Shown: positions 1 through 11,002 of the stretch, piece after piece | Position numbering within the stretch: the stretch's first letter is position 1 | Layout: every line of letters begins with the position of its first letter | Assembly: GCA_016721845.1 (NCBI GenBank) | Contig: JADKHK010000005.1 | Span: 1 to 64,000, forward strand | Origin: Lysobacterales bacterium | GTDB taxonomy: Bacteria > Pseudomonadota > Gammaproteobacteria > Xanthomonadales > Ahniellaceae | Length of the DNA stretch: 64,000 nucleotides | Direction: 5' to 3' | The notes under the pieces: model-generated | The model's database searches: none | What the model was told of the DNA's origin: nothing | Seen by the model: the letters and a program-made list of their open reading frames with translations, nothing else | Translations under genes and position numbers: made by a program

Positions 1-1
1 C

Positions 2-1357
2 GGTCTGATCGAACCGAACGAGTGCAACCAGCTCGGCGTCACGTTGCGCAACAACGGCAACGTGCCGGCGACGGCCGTGAGCGGGGTGTTGTCCACGGCG
101 ACCGCCAATGCCGGCATCACCCAGGCCAATGCCGCGTTCGCCGACATCCCGCCTGGCGAGAGCCGCACCACATTGACGCCATTCGAGATCAGCACGACCG
201 GTGCGCTGCAGTGCTTCAGCACCATCGACGCGACCCTGACGGTGAACTACACCGGCGGCACCCTGGTCGCGCCATTGCCCCTGCCGGTCGGGCTGACCGC
301 GGCACAGAACTACACGTTCACCGCTTCCAGCGGCGCGAGCTTGCCGAACGATGGTGTGCTCGTGGCCGGCAGCGACGCCAGCGATGCATCGTCCGAACCC
401 ATCGTCGCGGTCACCACGCCGTTCGCGTTCTCGGTCTACGGCACGAACTATCCGGCCGGTACCGTGTTGCGTGCCAGCACCAATGGCAACCTGCAATTCC
501 GCGCCACCCAGGGCGCGCAGGATTTCAACAATGCGGCGCTGCCGGCGGCCGGCACGGGCAACGGCCAGGCGGTCTTCCCGGCGTCGGCGCCGACCCTGTT
601 CCTGCAATGGGATGACTGGCGCATGGACGTGGCGGGTGGTGGCGCCGCCACCGGCGCCGGCATCTACACCAAGGTCGAGGGCTCGGCACCCAATCGCGAC
701 TGGATCATCGAATGGCGCGGCCGCATTCGCGGCGACGGCGCGATCGCGACCAACAATCGCGCTGCCATCGTGCTGCACGAAGGCTCGAGCAGTTTCGACT
801 ACATCTACCTGTTGACCGGGGCGGGGCCATCGAGCAACGGTGCCGGTTCGAGCATCGGCGTGCAGGCCGCCGCTACCGGCACGATCGTCACGCAATACGC
901 CTTGAACAACGCCAACCTCGCCCCGGGCACGCGGCTGACGGCGGCCTTGGCACCCGCGGTGTGCGCGGTCGGCAACGGCGCCTGCAATGCGCCGCCGGGC
1001 GTCACGCTGAGCGAATCCGGCGGCAGCACCCAGGTCGTCGAAGGCGGCGCGACCGACAGTTACAGCGTCGTGCTCAATGCGCCGCCGTCGGGCAACGTGA
1101 GCATCGCGTTGAGCCCGGATGCGCAGGTCACGGTGTCGCCGAATCCGCTCGGTTTCACGACCGGCAACTGGAGCCAGGCGCAGACCGTCACCGTGACTGC
1201 CGTCGATGATCTCGTCGACGAAGGCGCGCACGTCGGCAATATCGCGCACGCGGCGAGCGGCGGCGGTTACGGCGCCGTGGTCGTACCCGGCGTCGTCGCG
1301 AACATCACCGACAACGATGCACCGGTGGATGCCATCTTCGAGAACGGCTTCGAGTAA
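2..1357 (+). CDS. secreted/surface protein, C-terminal part (5' truncated)
   Basis: The frame is open from base 2, so the start lies outside the window; about 451 residues are visible. The first ~95 residues are a beta-rich domain of the kind attached to secreted peptidases, with alternating Thr/Val/Ala and few charges. The middle (about residues 100-310) is a beta-sandwich-like stretch with phrases such as DWIIEWRGRIRGDG. Residues ~330-440 resemble a Calx-beta-type repeat (VTLSESGG, VVEGGATDSYSVVL, ITDND). The protein ends in DAIFENGFE, a tail shared with the protein at 39024-40061. I infer an exported, possibly surface-anchored protein; the N-terminal catalytic part, if any, cannot be seen. 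Confidence 0.75.
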   Translation, partial: GLIEPNECNQLGVTLRNNGNVPATAVSGVLSTATANAGITQANAAFADIPPGESRTTLTPFEISTTGALQCFSTIDATLTVNYTGGTLVAPLPLPVGLTAAQNYTFTASSGASLPNDGVLVAGSDASDASSEPIVAVTTPFAFSVYGTNYPAGTVLRASTNGNLQFRATQGAQDFNNAALPAAGTGNGQAVFPASAPTLFLQWDDWRMDVAGGGAATGAGIYTKVEGSAPNRDWIIEWRGRIRGDGAIATNNRAAIVLHEGSSSFDYIYLLTGAGPSSNGAGSSIGVQAAATGTIVTQYALNNANLAPGTRLTAALAPAVCAVGNGACNAPPGVTLSESGGSTQVVEGGATDSYSVVLNAPPSGNVSIALSPDAQVTVSPNPLGFTTGNWSQAQTVTVTAVDDLVDEGAHVGNIAHAASGGGYGAVVVPGVVANITDNDAPVDAIFENGFE

Positions 1358-1441
1358 TTCGCATGGGCCGTGCCCCGGCCACGGCCGCGCGCGATCGCGG
1401 CCGTGGTGCTTCTGTCGCGGCGACGCCGGCATAATCGGCGC

Positions 1442-2314
1442 ATGAGCCTGTCCGTTGCCGCACTGTTGCGCCTGTTGCGCCCGCACCAGTGGGCCAAGAA
1501 CCTGCTGGTCTTCGTCGCCGTGTTCACTGCGCATCGTTATGCCGATGCGACCGCCTGGATCGCCGCGGCGTGGATGTTCGCGGCATTCTGTCTGGCGGCG
1601 TCGGCGATCTACGTCGTCAACGACGCCGTCGATGTCGTCGCCGACCGCGCGCATCCTGACAAGTCGAAACGGCCCTTCGCCAGCGGTGCTCTGGCGCCGT
1701 CGTCGGCATGGTGGATCGCGCCCATGTTGCTCGTCGCGGCGGCGCTGGCGGGGACGATGCTGCCGGTAGCGGCGGCGTCGACCTTGGCGGTCTACGTGGC
1801 GCTGTCGCTGGCCTACACCTTCGCGATCAAGCGCGTGCTCTGGCTGGATGTCCTCGTGCTCGCGGCGCTGTACGTGCTGCGCGTGGCCGCGGGTGCGTTC
1901 GCGATCGCGGTGACCTTGAGCCCCTGGTTGCTCGGCTTCGCGCTGTTCCTGTTTGTCAGCCTCGCCGCCCTGAAGCGTTATGGCGAACTGGCGATGCATA
2001 CCGGCGACGGGCTCGACGGTCGCGCCTATCGGGCCGCCGATGCGCCGGTCGTGCTCGCGCTTGGCGCGGCATCGGCGCTGACGGCGGTGCTGGTGTTCGC
2101 GTTGTACGTGCAGAGCGAGGACGTGCGTCGCCTGTATGCCCGCCCGGAATGGCTGTGGCTGGTCGCGCCGGTGTTGCTGTACTGGCTGGCGCGGCTGTGG
2201 ACGCTGGCCGGTCGCGGGCTGGTGCGCGCCGACCCGATCCTGTTCGCCTTGCGTGATCCGGCCAGCTACCTGAGCGGACTGGCCCTGCTCGCGCTGTTCC
2301 GGAGTGCGCTGTGA
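1442..2314 (+). CDS. UbiA-family prenyltransferase, decaprenyl-phosphate phosphoribosyltransferase-like
   Basis: A 290-residue multi-spanning membrane protein. The N-terminus carries RPHQWAKNLLVF, and the first Asp-rich motif NDAVDVVADRAHPDKSKRP matches the N-D-x-x-D-x-x-x-D-x-x-H-P-x-K-x-x-R-P pattern of the branch that includes mycobacterial Rv3806c. That enzyme joins PRPP to polyprenyl phosphate, giving lipid-linked phosphoribose. A classical aromatic prenyltransferase (UbiA/MenA) role is less likely on this motif. The start at 1442 (MSLSVAALLRLLRP) is preferred over upstream in-frame codons because the upstream residues are Arg-rich and non-family. The stop overlaps the next gene by 4 nt (GTGA). 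Confidence 0.8.
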   Translation: MSLSVAALLRLLRPHQWAKNLLVFVAVFTAHRYADATAWIAAAWMFAAFCLAASAIYVVNDAVDVVADRAHPDKSKRPFASGALAPSSAWWIAPMLLVAAALAGTMLPVAAASTLAVYVALSLAYTFAIKRVLWLDVLVLAALYVLRVAAGAFAIAVTLSPWLLGFALFLFVSLAALKRYGELAMHTGDGLDGRAYRAADAPVVLALGAASALTAVLVFALYVQSEDVRRLYARPEWLWLVAPVLLYWLARLWTLAGRGLVRADPILFALRDPASYLSGLALLALFRSAL

Positions 2315-3864
2315 CTTCGGCACGATGGGTGGGGTGGAGCGCCGTCGCAGTCGCAGTCGCCATCGCCTGGCCGGCCTTGAACGGCCAGTTCCTCAGCGAC
2401 GATCTCGCGGTCATGCATTGGCTGGTCGGCTGGGACGCGAACGGCGCGTTCTGGCCGTCGATCTTCGCCAAGTTCGCGGCCGGGTTCGATGTGCCGAGCC
2501 ATTATTACCGACCGCTGGCGCTGATCACCTACGGACTGGATCAACGCCTGTTCGGCTGGGCGCCCTTGCCCTGGCACCTCACCAGTTTCGCGATTCACAT
2601 CGGCAACGCCCTGCTGGTCGCCGCGGTGATGCGCGCGCTCGGCGGCGACGCCTTGCGTGCAAGTGCGGCGGCGGGGCTGTTCCTGTGCTTTCCGCTTGCA
2701 CCCGAGGTGAGCATCTGGCTGTCGGGGCGCTACGACCTGCTCGCGGTCACCGGCATGTTGATCGCGGTGTATGCGCATCTGCGTGCGCAGGGCTTCGATC
2801 GCTGGCGCGCGCTCAGCCTGTTCGGATTCGCGCTCGGGCTGGCGGCCAAAGAAGCGGCGATGCCGACCCCGGGCCTGCTCGTGCTCGCGAGCCTGATGCG
2901 TGCGCCAGCCGGCGAGCCCGTGATCGCGCGCGGCCTGCGCATGCTGCGCGACTGTCTGCCGGCGGTGCTGCTGTTCTTCGCCTATCTCGGTCTTCGCTAC
3001 GCCTTGTTCGGCAGTGCCCTGCAGGTCTATCCGGACGCCGACCCCACTGCCGCGTTGGGCATGACCGACCTGGTCGGGCGACTGTCGGCCCTGGGGTCGA
3101 TTCCGCAATTCGTCTACGCCGATGCGGCGCTGAAAGGGCTGGTCGCGCTGGTCGTGGTCGGCCTCGCGATCGTGGGCGCCGCATTCGTCGCAGGTCGCGA
3201 ACGAGTGCTGTTCCCGGCGTGGGGATTGCCGGTCGCGTGGACGCTGTTGTCGCTGGCGTCGCTGCTGCCGCATCTCGGCGGTGTCTACGCGCACGGCGAA
3301 GGCAGCCGCTTCTACTACGCGACCGCCGCGTGGCTGGTCCTCGCGATGGCGCCGGCGATCGGGTTGTTGCGCGCGCGTGCGCAGCCGGTCGTCGCGTGCG
3401 CCCTGGTCGCCGCATTCGCCTACGCGCAGACGCACACGCTGGCGCAATGGGCGCGTGCGGGCGCGGCGATGCCGGCACTGATGACGCAACTCGCCGAGGC
3501 CGCCGACACCCTCGACGAAGACGCCTTCGCACTCGCCATCGTGCCCGACCACATCGGCCCCGTGCCGTTCGTGCGCAATGCCCAGGGCGGCGTGGCGATG
3601 CCGCCGCAACAGGCGACGAACCTGCTGCCGAAACTGGTCCCGGTGTTGCCCGAACATGTGTCGACCTGGCCGCAACGCATCGCCAGCGGCGATGTCGCCC
3701 TGATCAAGCAACGCGCCGTCGCGCCAAGACTCGATGCCCTGTTCTGTTTCGATGCGCGCAGCAACACCCTGATCCGTGCAACGCAGCGACCGGACTGGCA
3801 GGACGCCGCTGCCTTCACCGCCGCCGCAACGCGCTTCGCCGCCAGCGCCTGCGACCTGCATTGA
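2311..3864 (+). CDS. GT-C-like multi-pass membrane glycosyltransferase
   Basis: A 517-residue hydrophobic protein with a GTG start inside the stop of the UbiA-like gene, so the two are translationally coupled. After the first membrane segment comes NGQFLSDDLAV, an acidic loop motif like the catalytic loop 1 of GT-C enzymes. It is followed by HYYRPLALITYGLDQRLFGW and a further 8-10 hydrophobic segments. The C-terminal ~100 residues are less hydrophobic and probably periplasmic. GT-C enzymes use polyprenyl-phosphate sugars, which fits a neighbour that makes a polyprenyl-phosphate pentose. The acceptor is unknown. Family membership is judged from topology and the DD loop only. Confidence 0.6.
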   Translation: MTSARWVGWSAVAVAVAIAWPALNGQFLSDDLAVMHWLVGWDANGAFWPSIFAKFAAGFDVPSHYYRPLALITYGLDQRLFGWAPLPWHLTSFAIHIGNALLVAAVMRALGGDALRASAAAGLFLCFPLAPEVSIWLSGRYDLLAVTGMLIAVYAHLRAQGFDRWRALSLFGFALGLAAKEAAMPTPGLLVLASLMRAPAGEPVIARGLRMLRDCLPAVLLFFAYLGLRYALFGSALQVYPDADPTAALGMTDLVGRLSALGSIPQFVYADAALKGLVALVVVGLAIVGAAFVAGRERVLFPAWGLPVAWTLLSLASLLPHLGGVYAHGEGSRFYYATAAWLVLAMAPAIGLLRARAQPVVACALVAAFAYAQTHTLAQWARAGAAMPALMTQLAEAADTLDEDAFALAIVPDHIGPVPFVRNAQGGVAMPPQQATNLLPKLVPVLPEHVSTWPQRIASGDVALIKQRAVAPRLDALFCFDARSNTLIRATQRPDWQDAAAFTAAATRFAASACDLH

Positions 3865-3909
3865 CGCTGGCACCCGCACGTTCGCGTCGCTATCGTCGCC
3901 ACCCCATCC

Positions 3910-3985
<76 letters not shown>

Positions 3986-4090
3986 GTTCCGGGGTCAAAA
4001 AAATGTGTGGCGAAAAGCATAAGGTGATCGAAGCGATCAGATGATGCTTTGCGATCCAAGTTGGCCCGGCCGCGCTGTTCTCCAACAAGC

Positions 4091-5134
4091 TCAGCGGTCG
4101 ATGCCACCGTCGGGTGGGCGTGTGGGCGCGCCTGTGATCGCCACGACGACCTTGCCCTTGGCGCGCCCGGTTTCGAGATAGGCCATCGCTTGCTTGGTTT
4201 CGGCGAAGGGAAAGATGCGGTCAACGATCACTTCGAGTTGGCCGGCATCGATCAGTGATGCCAGATGGGCGAGGTCGCTGCCACTGGGGTGCATGAACAG
4301 GAAACGGTAGCTCGCGCCATGGCGCGAGGCGCGCATGCGGATGCCGAGACTGGCGAGCCAGAACAGGGCGGCGAGGGCGGGGCCGCGGCCGAGATCCTTG
4401 CGGGCGGTCTGTGGTTCCGGCAGGCCGGCGACGGAGACGACGCGGGCGCCCGGCTTCAGTACCCGGAACAGGCGCGACAGCGTGTCGCCGCCGATCAGGT
4501 CGAAGGCGCAGTCGTAGCCGGTCAAGTGGTCTTCGAAACGTTCGCGCGAATAGTCGATGACCACGTCGGCGCCCAGTCGCCGGACCAGCGCTTCGCCACG
4601 CGGCGAAGCGGTCGTGGCGACGTGCGCGCCCATGTGTTTGGCGAGCTGGATCGCGAACGTGCCGACGCCGCCGGCACCGCCCGGGATGAAGATGCGCTGC
4701 CCCGCCTGCAACTGCAATTCGTCACGCAGCGCCTGCAGCGCAGTGAGGGCAGCGAGCGGCACCGCGGCCGCCGTCGGGAAGTCCAGCGACGCGGGCATCA
4801 CGGCGGCATGGTCCTCATGGACCACGGCGAATTCGGCGCACGCGCCCATGTGGTCCTTGTCGACGCGTGCATACACGCGATCGCCTGCGGTGAAGCGGGT
4901 GACGCCGGCACCCACGGCCTCGACCACCCCCGCAAGCTCGTTGCCCATCACGATCGGCAGTGGGTAGTCGCGGATGATCTTGAGCGCACCCATGCGCGTC
5001 TTGAAGTCGACCGGATTGAGCCCGGCGGCCTCGACGCGAACGAGCAATTCGCCAGCCCGCGGCGACGGTTTCGGCACTTCGCCCACGGCGGTGTGTTCGG
5101 GTCCGCCGTAGCGGGAGAGGACAAATGCACGCAT
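4091..5134 (-). CDS. NADP-dependent MDR (quinone reductase-like) oxidoreductase
   Basis: A 347-residue zinc-independent medium-chain dehydrogenase/reductase. An N-terminal GroES-like domain (GELLVRVEAAGLNPVDFKTR, then GNELAGVVEAVG) is followed by the Rossmann motif PGGAGGVGTFAIQLAK near residue 150. It lacks the structural-zinc Cys cluster of alcohol dehydrogenases, as usual for quinone oxidoreductases. The likely reaction is NADPH-dependent reduction of quinones or enones in the cytoplasm; the true substrate cannot be read from sequence. It stands alone on the minus strand. Confidence 0.85.
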   Translation of the reverse strand: MRAFVLSRYGGPEHTAVGEVPKPSPRAGELLVRVEAAGLNPVDFKTRMGALKIIRDYPLPIVMGNELAGVVEAVGAGVTRFTAGDRVYARVDKDHMGACAEFAVVHEDHAAVMPASLDFPTAAAVPLAALTALQALRDELQLQAGQRIFIPGGAGGVGTFAIQLAKHMGAHVATTASPRGEALVRRLGADVVIDYSRERFEDHLTGYDCAFDLIGGDTLSRLFRVLKPGARVVSVAGLPEPQTARKDLGRGPALAALFWLASLGIRMRASRHGASYRFLFMHPSGSDLAHLASLIDAGQLEVIVDRIFPFAETKQAMAYLETGRAKGKVVVAITGAPTRPPDGGIDR

Positions 5135-5236
5135 GCCCCGAGCATACGCCGACGGTCGGCGACCGACACGGCCTTGGAGCGCGCACGGCGATCGCCGCCA
5201 GGCGGTCCCGCCCGACTGCAGGAATCGACGCCCGAC

Positions 5237-5476
5237 CTATCCGCCGCAGCCGCCGCAGCAGACCGACGGCAACTGCTTGATCTGCTGGTGATCGAGCCTG
5301 AGGCCGGCCTGGTTCAGCAGCGCAGGGAGTTCGGCGGCGCCGAAGATGCCGGACACCCGGAGGGTGTTGGAGGCGGCGTCGAGATCGAGGGTTGCTGCGG
5401 GGTCGATGTGGCGCAGGATCGGTTCGATCTTGGCGAGATCGGGTGTTGCGCCGGCGAGACTGATGCGGAATTCCAT
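5237..5476 (-). CDS. small protein with cysteine-rich CCGGCGG tail
   Basis: A 79-residue protein starting at an ATG preceded by AGGAG at 7-nt spacing; this ribosome binding site decides against longer upstream starts. The body (MEFRISLAGATPDLAKIEPILRHIDP...) predicts a small alternating alpha/beta fold reminiscent of heavy-metal-associated domains, but without their CxxC near the N-terminus. Instead it ends in SVCCGGCGG, three cysteines in the last seven residues, suggesting metal or persulfide binding or redox activity. It is divergent from katG with about 270 nt between starts, so it may share control with the peroxide response. No family was recognised. Confidence 0.6.
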   Translation of the reverse strand: MEFRISLAGATPDLAKIEPILRHIDPAATLDLDAASNTLRVSGIFGAAELPALLNQAGLRLDHQQIKQLPSVCCGGCGG

Positions 5477-5643
5477 GGTCGACTCCTGATGCTGGTCGCA
5501 GCAAATCACTGCAGAGAAGTGGAATGATCCGGTCGACGGGGTCGGCCGGGCATTGATCTCGATCAGGGTCGCCGCAACTTGTCGTGGTGACGCAGGTCGA
5601 AGCGATACACGCCGATCGACGGCGATGGTCGCCAATCCATTGG

Positions 5644-5680
5644 ATAGCCAAAAGCTATCGAAATTATCAGTTCAAACGAT
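5644..5680 (+). promoter_or_regulatory. OxyR binding site upstream of katG
   Basis: Four half-sites have the exact OxyR spacing: ATAG (5644-5647), N7, CTAT (5655-5658), N7, ATCA (5666-5669), N7, CGAT (5677-5680). The first pair matches the ATAG-N7-CTAT consensus perfectly; the second pair is degenerate. The stretch is AT-rich against a GC-rich background and lies directly upstream of a plausible -35 for katG. It could also serve the divergent Cys-tailed gene. Confidence 0.7.
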
Positions 5681-5709
5681 TTTATCTATTGCTGGCCGGG
5701 TGCCATAGT
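5681..5709 (+). promoter_or_regulatory. putative sigma-70 promoter for katG
   Basis: A weak -35 (TTTATC, 5681-5686), a 17-nt spacer and a -10-like CATAGT (5704-5709) sit immediately downstream of the OxyR half-sites. A poor -35 next to OxyR is what an activator-dependent promoter would show. The start codon of katG is at 5747, with AGGAG just upstream. Confidence 0.45.
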
Positions 5710-5746
5710 GCTTGGGCTTGCCGTATCCACTTCACAGGAGAGTTCC

Positions 5747-7957
<2,211 letters not shown>

Positions 7958-7975
7958 GACCTTTGCGGTTGCCCG

Positions 7976-9394
7976 TCAGAGCAGATGCTCGACGGGCAGC
8001 CAGGAGAGCAGACGTACCCATGCCCGGCGCCACCACGAGGCGCCGGGTTCGACGCGATGTTCATGCTCGCCGTCGTCGTCGCGATCCTGCCAGCGCAGGT
8101 TGCCCGCCCCCTCCAGCCGCACCCGATAGCTGTTCGCCGGCCCTTCGTCGCCGAAGCCGTCGCTGCAGGCACGCGCCAGCGCCGCGCTCTCGATCATCAG
8201 GCCCATCTCGGTATTGAGTTGCGCCGAACGCGGGTCGAAATTGAACGAGCCGATGAACACGCGCTCGTGGTCGATCGCAAAGGTCTTCGTGTGCAGGCTG
8301 GCCGACGACTGCACGCGTTGTCGGCGCTGCCGCGTGCGCGGCAGTGCAATCAGGCGCCGCAACTCGAACAGGCGCACCCCGGCACGCAGCAACGGTGCAC
8401 GGCGTTTGGCATAACCGGCGTGGACCGCGGCGACATCGGTGGCTTCCAGCGAATTGGTCAGCACCGATACCGCGACGCCCTGCCGCACCAGCGCCGCAAA
8501 GAATTCGACGCCGACCGCGGTCGGCACGAAGTACGGCGACACCACGTGCAGCGAGTGTTTCGGTGAGCCGAGGATCTCGCGCAACTTCGGCCAGATCAGG
8601 CCGCGCCGATGCGCTCGCCCCAGCACCTTGGCCGGGTCGTCGCTGATCAGGCGCGTCTGCGCCCATTCGAAATCGATGCAGCCGCACAGCAGGTCGGTCA
8701 CGCAGCGCGGGCGCAGCGACGCCTCCGAATCCGGCATTGCGCGATGCGGGCCGGCGAGCCGCACCAGTGCTCCCGGGTCGGCCAGGCGGGTGCCGAGCAC
8801 ACGTGCCAGCGGACGCGCGGGCGCACTGCTCCAGTAGCGCTCGAAGTCGGCGCCGACCTCGTCCACCACCGGACCGATTGCGAACACGTCGAGGTCGATG
8901 AACTGCACGCCGTCGCCGGTACCGAAATACTCGTCGCCGATGTTGCGTCCGCCGACAATGGTCGCGACGCCGTCGACGGTGAAAGACTTGTTGTGCATGC
9001 GCCGGTTCAGGCGCGCGAAGTCCGCGAGCAGACCGAGCCAACGCCACCGCCGCAACCGGAACGGATTGAATACCCGCACCTCGATGCAGCGATGCGTGTT
9101 GAGTGCCGCCAGCAGGTCGTCGAGGCCATCGGTGTTGTTGTCGTCGAGCAGCAGACGCACCCTCACGCCGCGATCGGCCGCGCGCAGCAAGGCTTGCAGC
9201 AGCAGGGTGCCGGCATTGTCGTGGTGCCAGATGTAGTACTGCGCGTCGATGCGCTGCTCGGCCGCATCGGCGAGCTGGATGCGCGCCGCGAACGCGTCGC
9301 CACCTTCATCGAGCGCGATCAGCCCCGACACGCCGGGATGCGCCGCGGTCAGCGGCTGGATCACGTCTGCGAGTCGGGAGGAGGGGGTCAGCAT
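7976..9394 (-). CDS. phospholipase D family / cardiolipin synthase (ClsC-like)
   Basis: A 472-residue protein with two HKD motifs: HNKSFTVDG (His134, Lys136, Asp141), followed by the conserved GGRN, and HTKTFAIDHERVFIGSFN near residue 385. An upstream DAQYYIWHHDNAGTLLLQAL segment is typical of bacterial cardiolipin synthases of the ClsC type, which have no N-terminal membrane anchor. The likely role is phosphatidyl transfer to make cardiolipin at the inner membrane. The start at 9394 leaves 17 nt to the upstream aminotransferase gene, so they probably form one transcript. Longer in-frame starts would run into that gene. Confidence 0.88.
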   Translation of the reverse strand: MLTPSSRLADVIQPLTAAHPGVSGLIALDEGGDAFAARIQLADAAEQRIDAQYYIWHHDNAGTLLLQALLRAADRGVRVRLLLDDNNTDGLDDLLAALNTHRCIEVRVFNPFRLRRWRWLGLLADFARLNRRMHNKSFTVDGVATIVGGRNIGDEYFGTGDGVQFIDLDVFAIGPVVDEVGADFERYWSSAPARPLARVLGTRLADPGALVRLAGPHRAMPDSEASLRPRCVTDLLCGCIDFEWAQTRLISDDPAKVLGRAHRRGLIWPKLREILGSPKHSLHVVSPYFVPTAVGVEFFAALVRQGVAVSVLTNSLEATDVAAVHAGYAKRRAPLLRAGVRLFELRRLIALPRTRQRRQRVQSSASLHTKTFAIDHERVFIGSFNFDPRSAQLNTEMGLMIESAALARACSDGFGDEGPANSYRVRLEGAGNLRWQDRDDDGEHEHRVEPGASWWRRAWVRLLSWLPVEHLL

Positions 9395-9411
9395 CGCAAC
9401 GGGACGAGGGG

Positions 9412-10932
9412 TCAGTCCGCTGCCGGTTCCTGCAGTTGCGCGAACCATCCGGCGACGCGCTTCGCTTTCGCATCGTCCTCGCGCACATGGCAGAACTCGT
9501 TGCTGCGCGAGCAGTAGCGATAATCGCGGCCCCAATCGCGATGCTGTGCGGCGACTTCGCCGACGGCGCGCACGATCAGGTGCGCCTCGTCGTCGGTCAT
9601 GGTCGGATGGATCGACACGCGCACCCAGCCCGGCTTGTCGCTGAGGTTGCCGGCGTCGATCTGGCAGGTGATCGAATGCGAAAACTCGTGGCTCACGCTG
9701 AGCAGGTAGTGACCGTAGGTGCCGGCACAGGAACAGCCGCCGCGGCACTGGATGCCGAAGCGATCATTCAACAGCCGTACCGCCAGGTTGTAATGCAGAT
9801 CGTCGATGTAGAACGACAGCACGCCGAGCCGATGCGGCTGGTTGTCGGCCAGCAGGTGCAGGCCCGGGATCGCGCGCAGGCCCGGCCACAGGATGGCCAG
9901 CAGTTCCGCTTCGCGCGCCAGCATCCGCGCCGGGCTCATCGACTCCTTCAGCTCCACGCAGAGCGCCGCACGGATCGCCTGCAGGAAGCCGGGTGTGCCG
10001 CCGTCCTCGCGCGCCTCGATGTCGTCGACGTACTTGTGTTCGCCCCAGGGGTTGGTCCAGTCGACGGTGCCGCCGCCCGGGTTGTCGGGGATGCGGTTGC
10101 GATAAAGCTTTTGGTCGAACACCAGCACGCCCGGCGTGCCGGGCCCGCCGAGGAACTTGTGCGGCGAGAAGAAGATCGCGTCGAGCTGTGCCTCGGGTCG
10201 CCCGGGCGGGCGCATGTCGATGTCGATGTAGGGCGCGCTGCAGGCGAAATCGACGAAACACAGGCCGCCGGCGCGATGCATGCGTTCGGCGATGTCGTGG
10301 TAGGGCGTGAACAGGCCGGTGACGTTCGAGCACGAGGTCACACTGGCGATCTTGAGCGGACGCTCGCGGTATTCGTCGAGCAGGCGGTCGAGCGCGCCGA
10401 GATCGACCAGGCCATTCGCATCGGCGTCAATCACGCGCACGTCGCACAGCGCCTCCAGCCACGAGGTCTGGTTCGAGTGGTGCTCCATGTGGCTGACGAA
10501 CACCACCGGGCGTTCGTGCGCCGGTGCGAGTGCGAGGTCGCGGAAGCGCTCGTGCACGCGCAAACCGAGGATGCGCTGGAACTTGTTGACGACCGCGGTC
10601 ATGCCGGTGCCGTAGCAGATCAGCGCATGGTTCGGCCCGGCATTCACGTGCTGCTTGATGCGCTTCAGGGCGTGGTGATACGCCAGGGTCATGGTCGCCC
10701 CGGTCTCGCTGGTCTCGGTATGCGTATTGCCCACGAAGGGCAGGATGCGGTCGCGCATCACGTCTTCGAGCGGGCCATACATGCGTCCGCTGGCGGTCCA
10801 GTCGGCGTAGACGATGCGCTGCGTGCCGCAGGGTGACTCGAAGGTCTGGTCGATGCCGATGATGTGGCGGCGGAACGGGGCGAACCATTCCTGCAGGCTG
10901 GACGAAGGCACGATGGATTCGGCGGCGGACAT
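9412..10932 (-). CDS. class V aminotransferase (cysteine desulfurase-like PLP enzyme)
   Basis: A 506-residue fold-type I PLP enzyme. The Schiff-base lysine lies in FFSPHKFLGGPGTPGVLV, after the Asp-containing motif LCFVDFACSAPYIDIDM. A C-terminal CRGGCSCAGTYGHYLL carries cysteines where desulfurases have their active Cys loop. Another feature is FVGNTHTETSETGATMT near the N-terminus. It is longer than SufS/IscS (about 400-410 residues) and not next to suf or isc genes, so I do not assign it to Fe-S assembly. Its product may act in sulfur or amino-acid metabolism. The start at 10932 avoids overlap with the divergent neighbour. Confidence 0.8.
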   Translation of the reverse strand: MSAAESIVPSSSLQEWFAPFRRHIIGIDQTFESPCGTQRIVYADWTASGRMYGPLEDVMRDRILPFVGNTHTETSETGATMTLAYHHALKRIKQHVNAGPNHALICYGTGMTAVVNKFQRILGLRVHERFRDLALAPAHERPVVFVSHMEHHSNQTSWLEALCDVRVIDADANGLVDLGALDRLLDEYRERPLKIASVTSCSNVTGLFTPYHDIAERMHRAGGLCFVDFACSAPYIDIDMRPPGRPEAQLDAIFFSPHKFLGGPGTPGVLVFDQKLYRNRIPDNPGGGTVDWTNPWGEHKYVDDIEAREDGGTPGFLQAIRAALCVELKESMSPARMLAREAELLAILWPGLRAIPGLHLLADNQPHRLGVLSFYIDDLHYNLAVRLLNDRFGIQCRGGCSCAGTYGHYLLSVSHEFSHSITCQIDAGNLSDKPGWVRVSIHPTMTDDEAHLIVRAVGEVAAQHRDWGRDYRYCSRSNEFCHVREDDAKAKRVAGWFAQLQEPAAD

Positions 10933-11002
10933 GCGGGCAAACTCCGGGTCTGCCGCGATTGTCCCAGATCGCGGCCCACCAAGTTCGAACCCCGGGTGAC
11001 CC

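Noticed and set aside
9412..10932. SufS/IscS cysteine desulfurase
   Set aside because: The protein is about 100 residues longer than those enzymes and no Fe-S assembly genes are nearby; only a class V call is supported.
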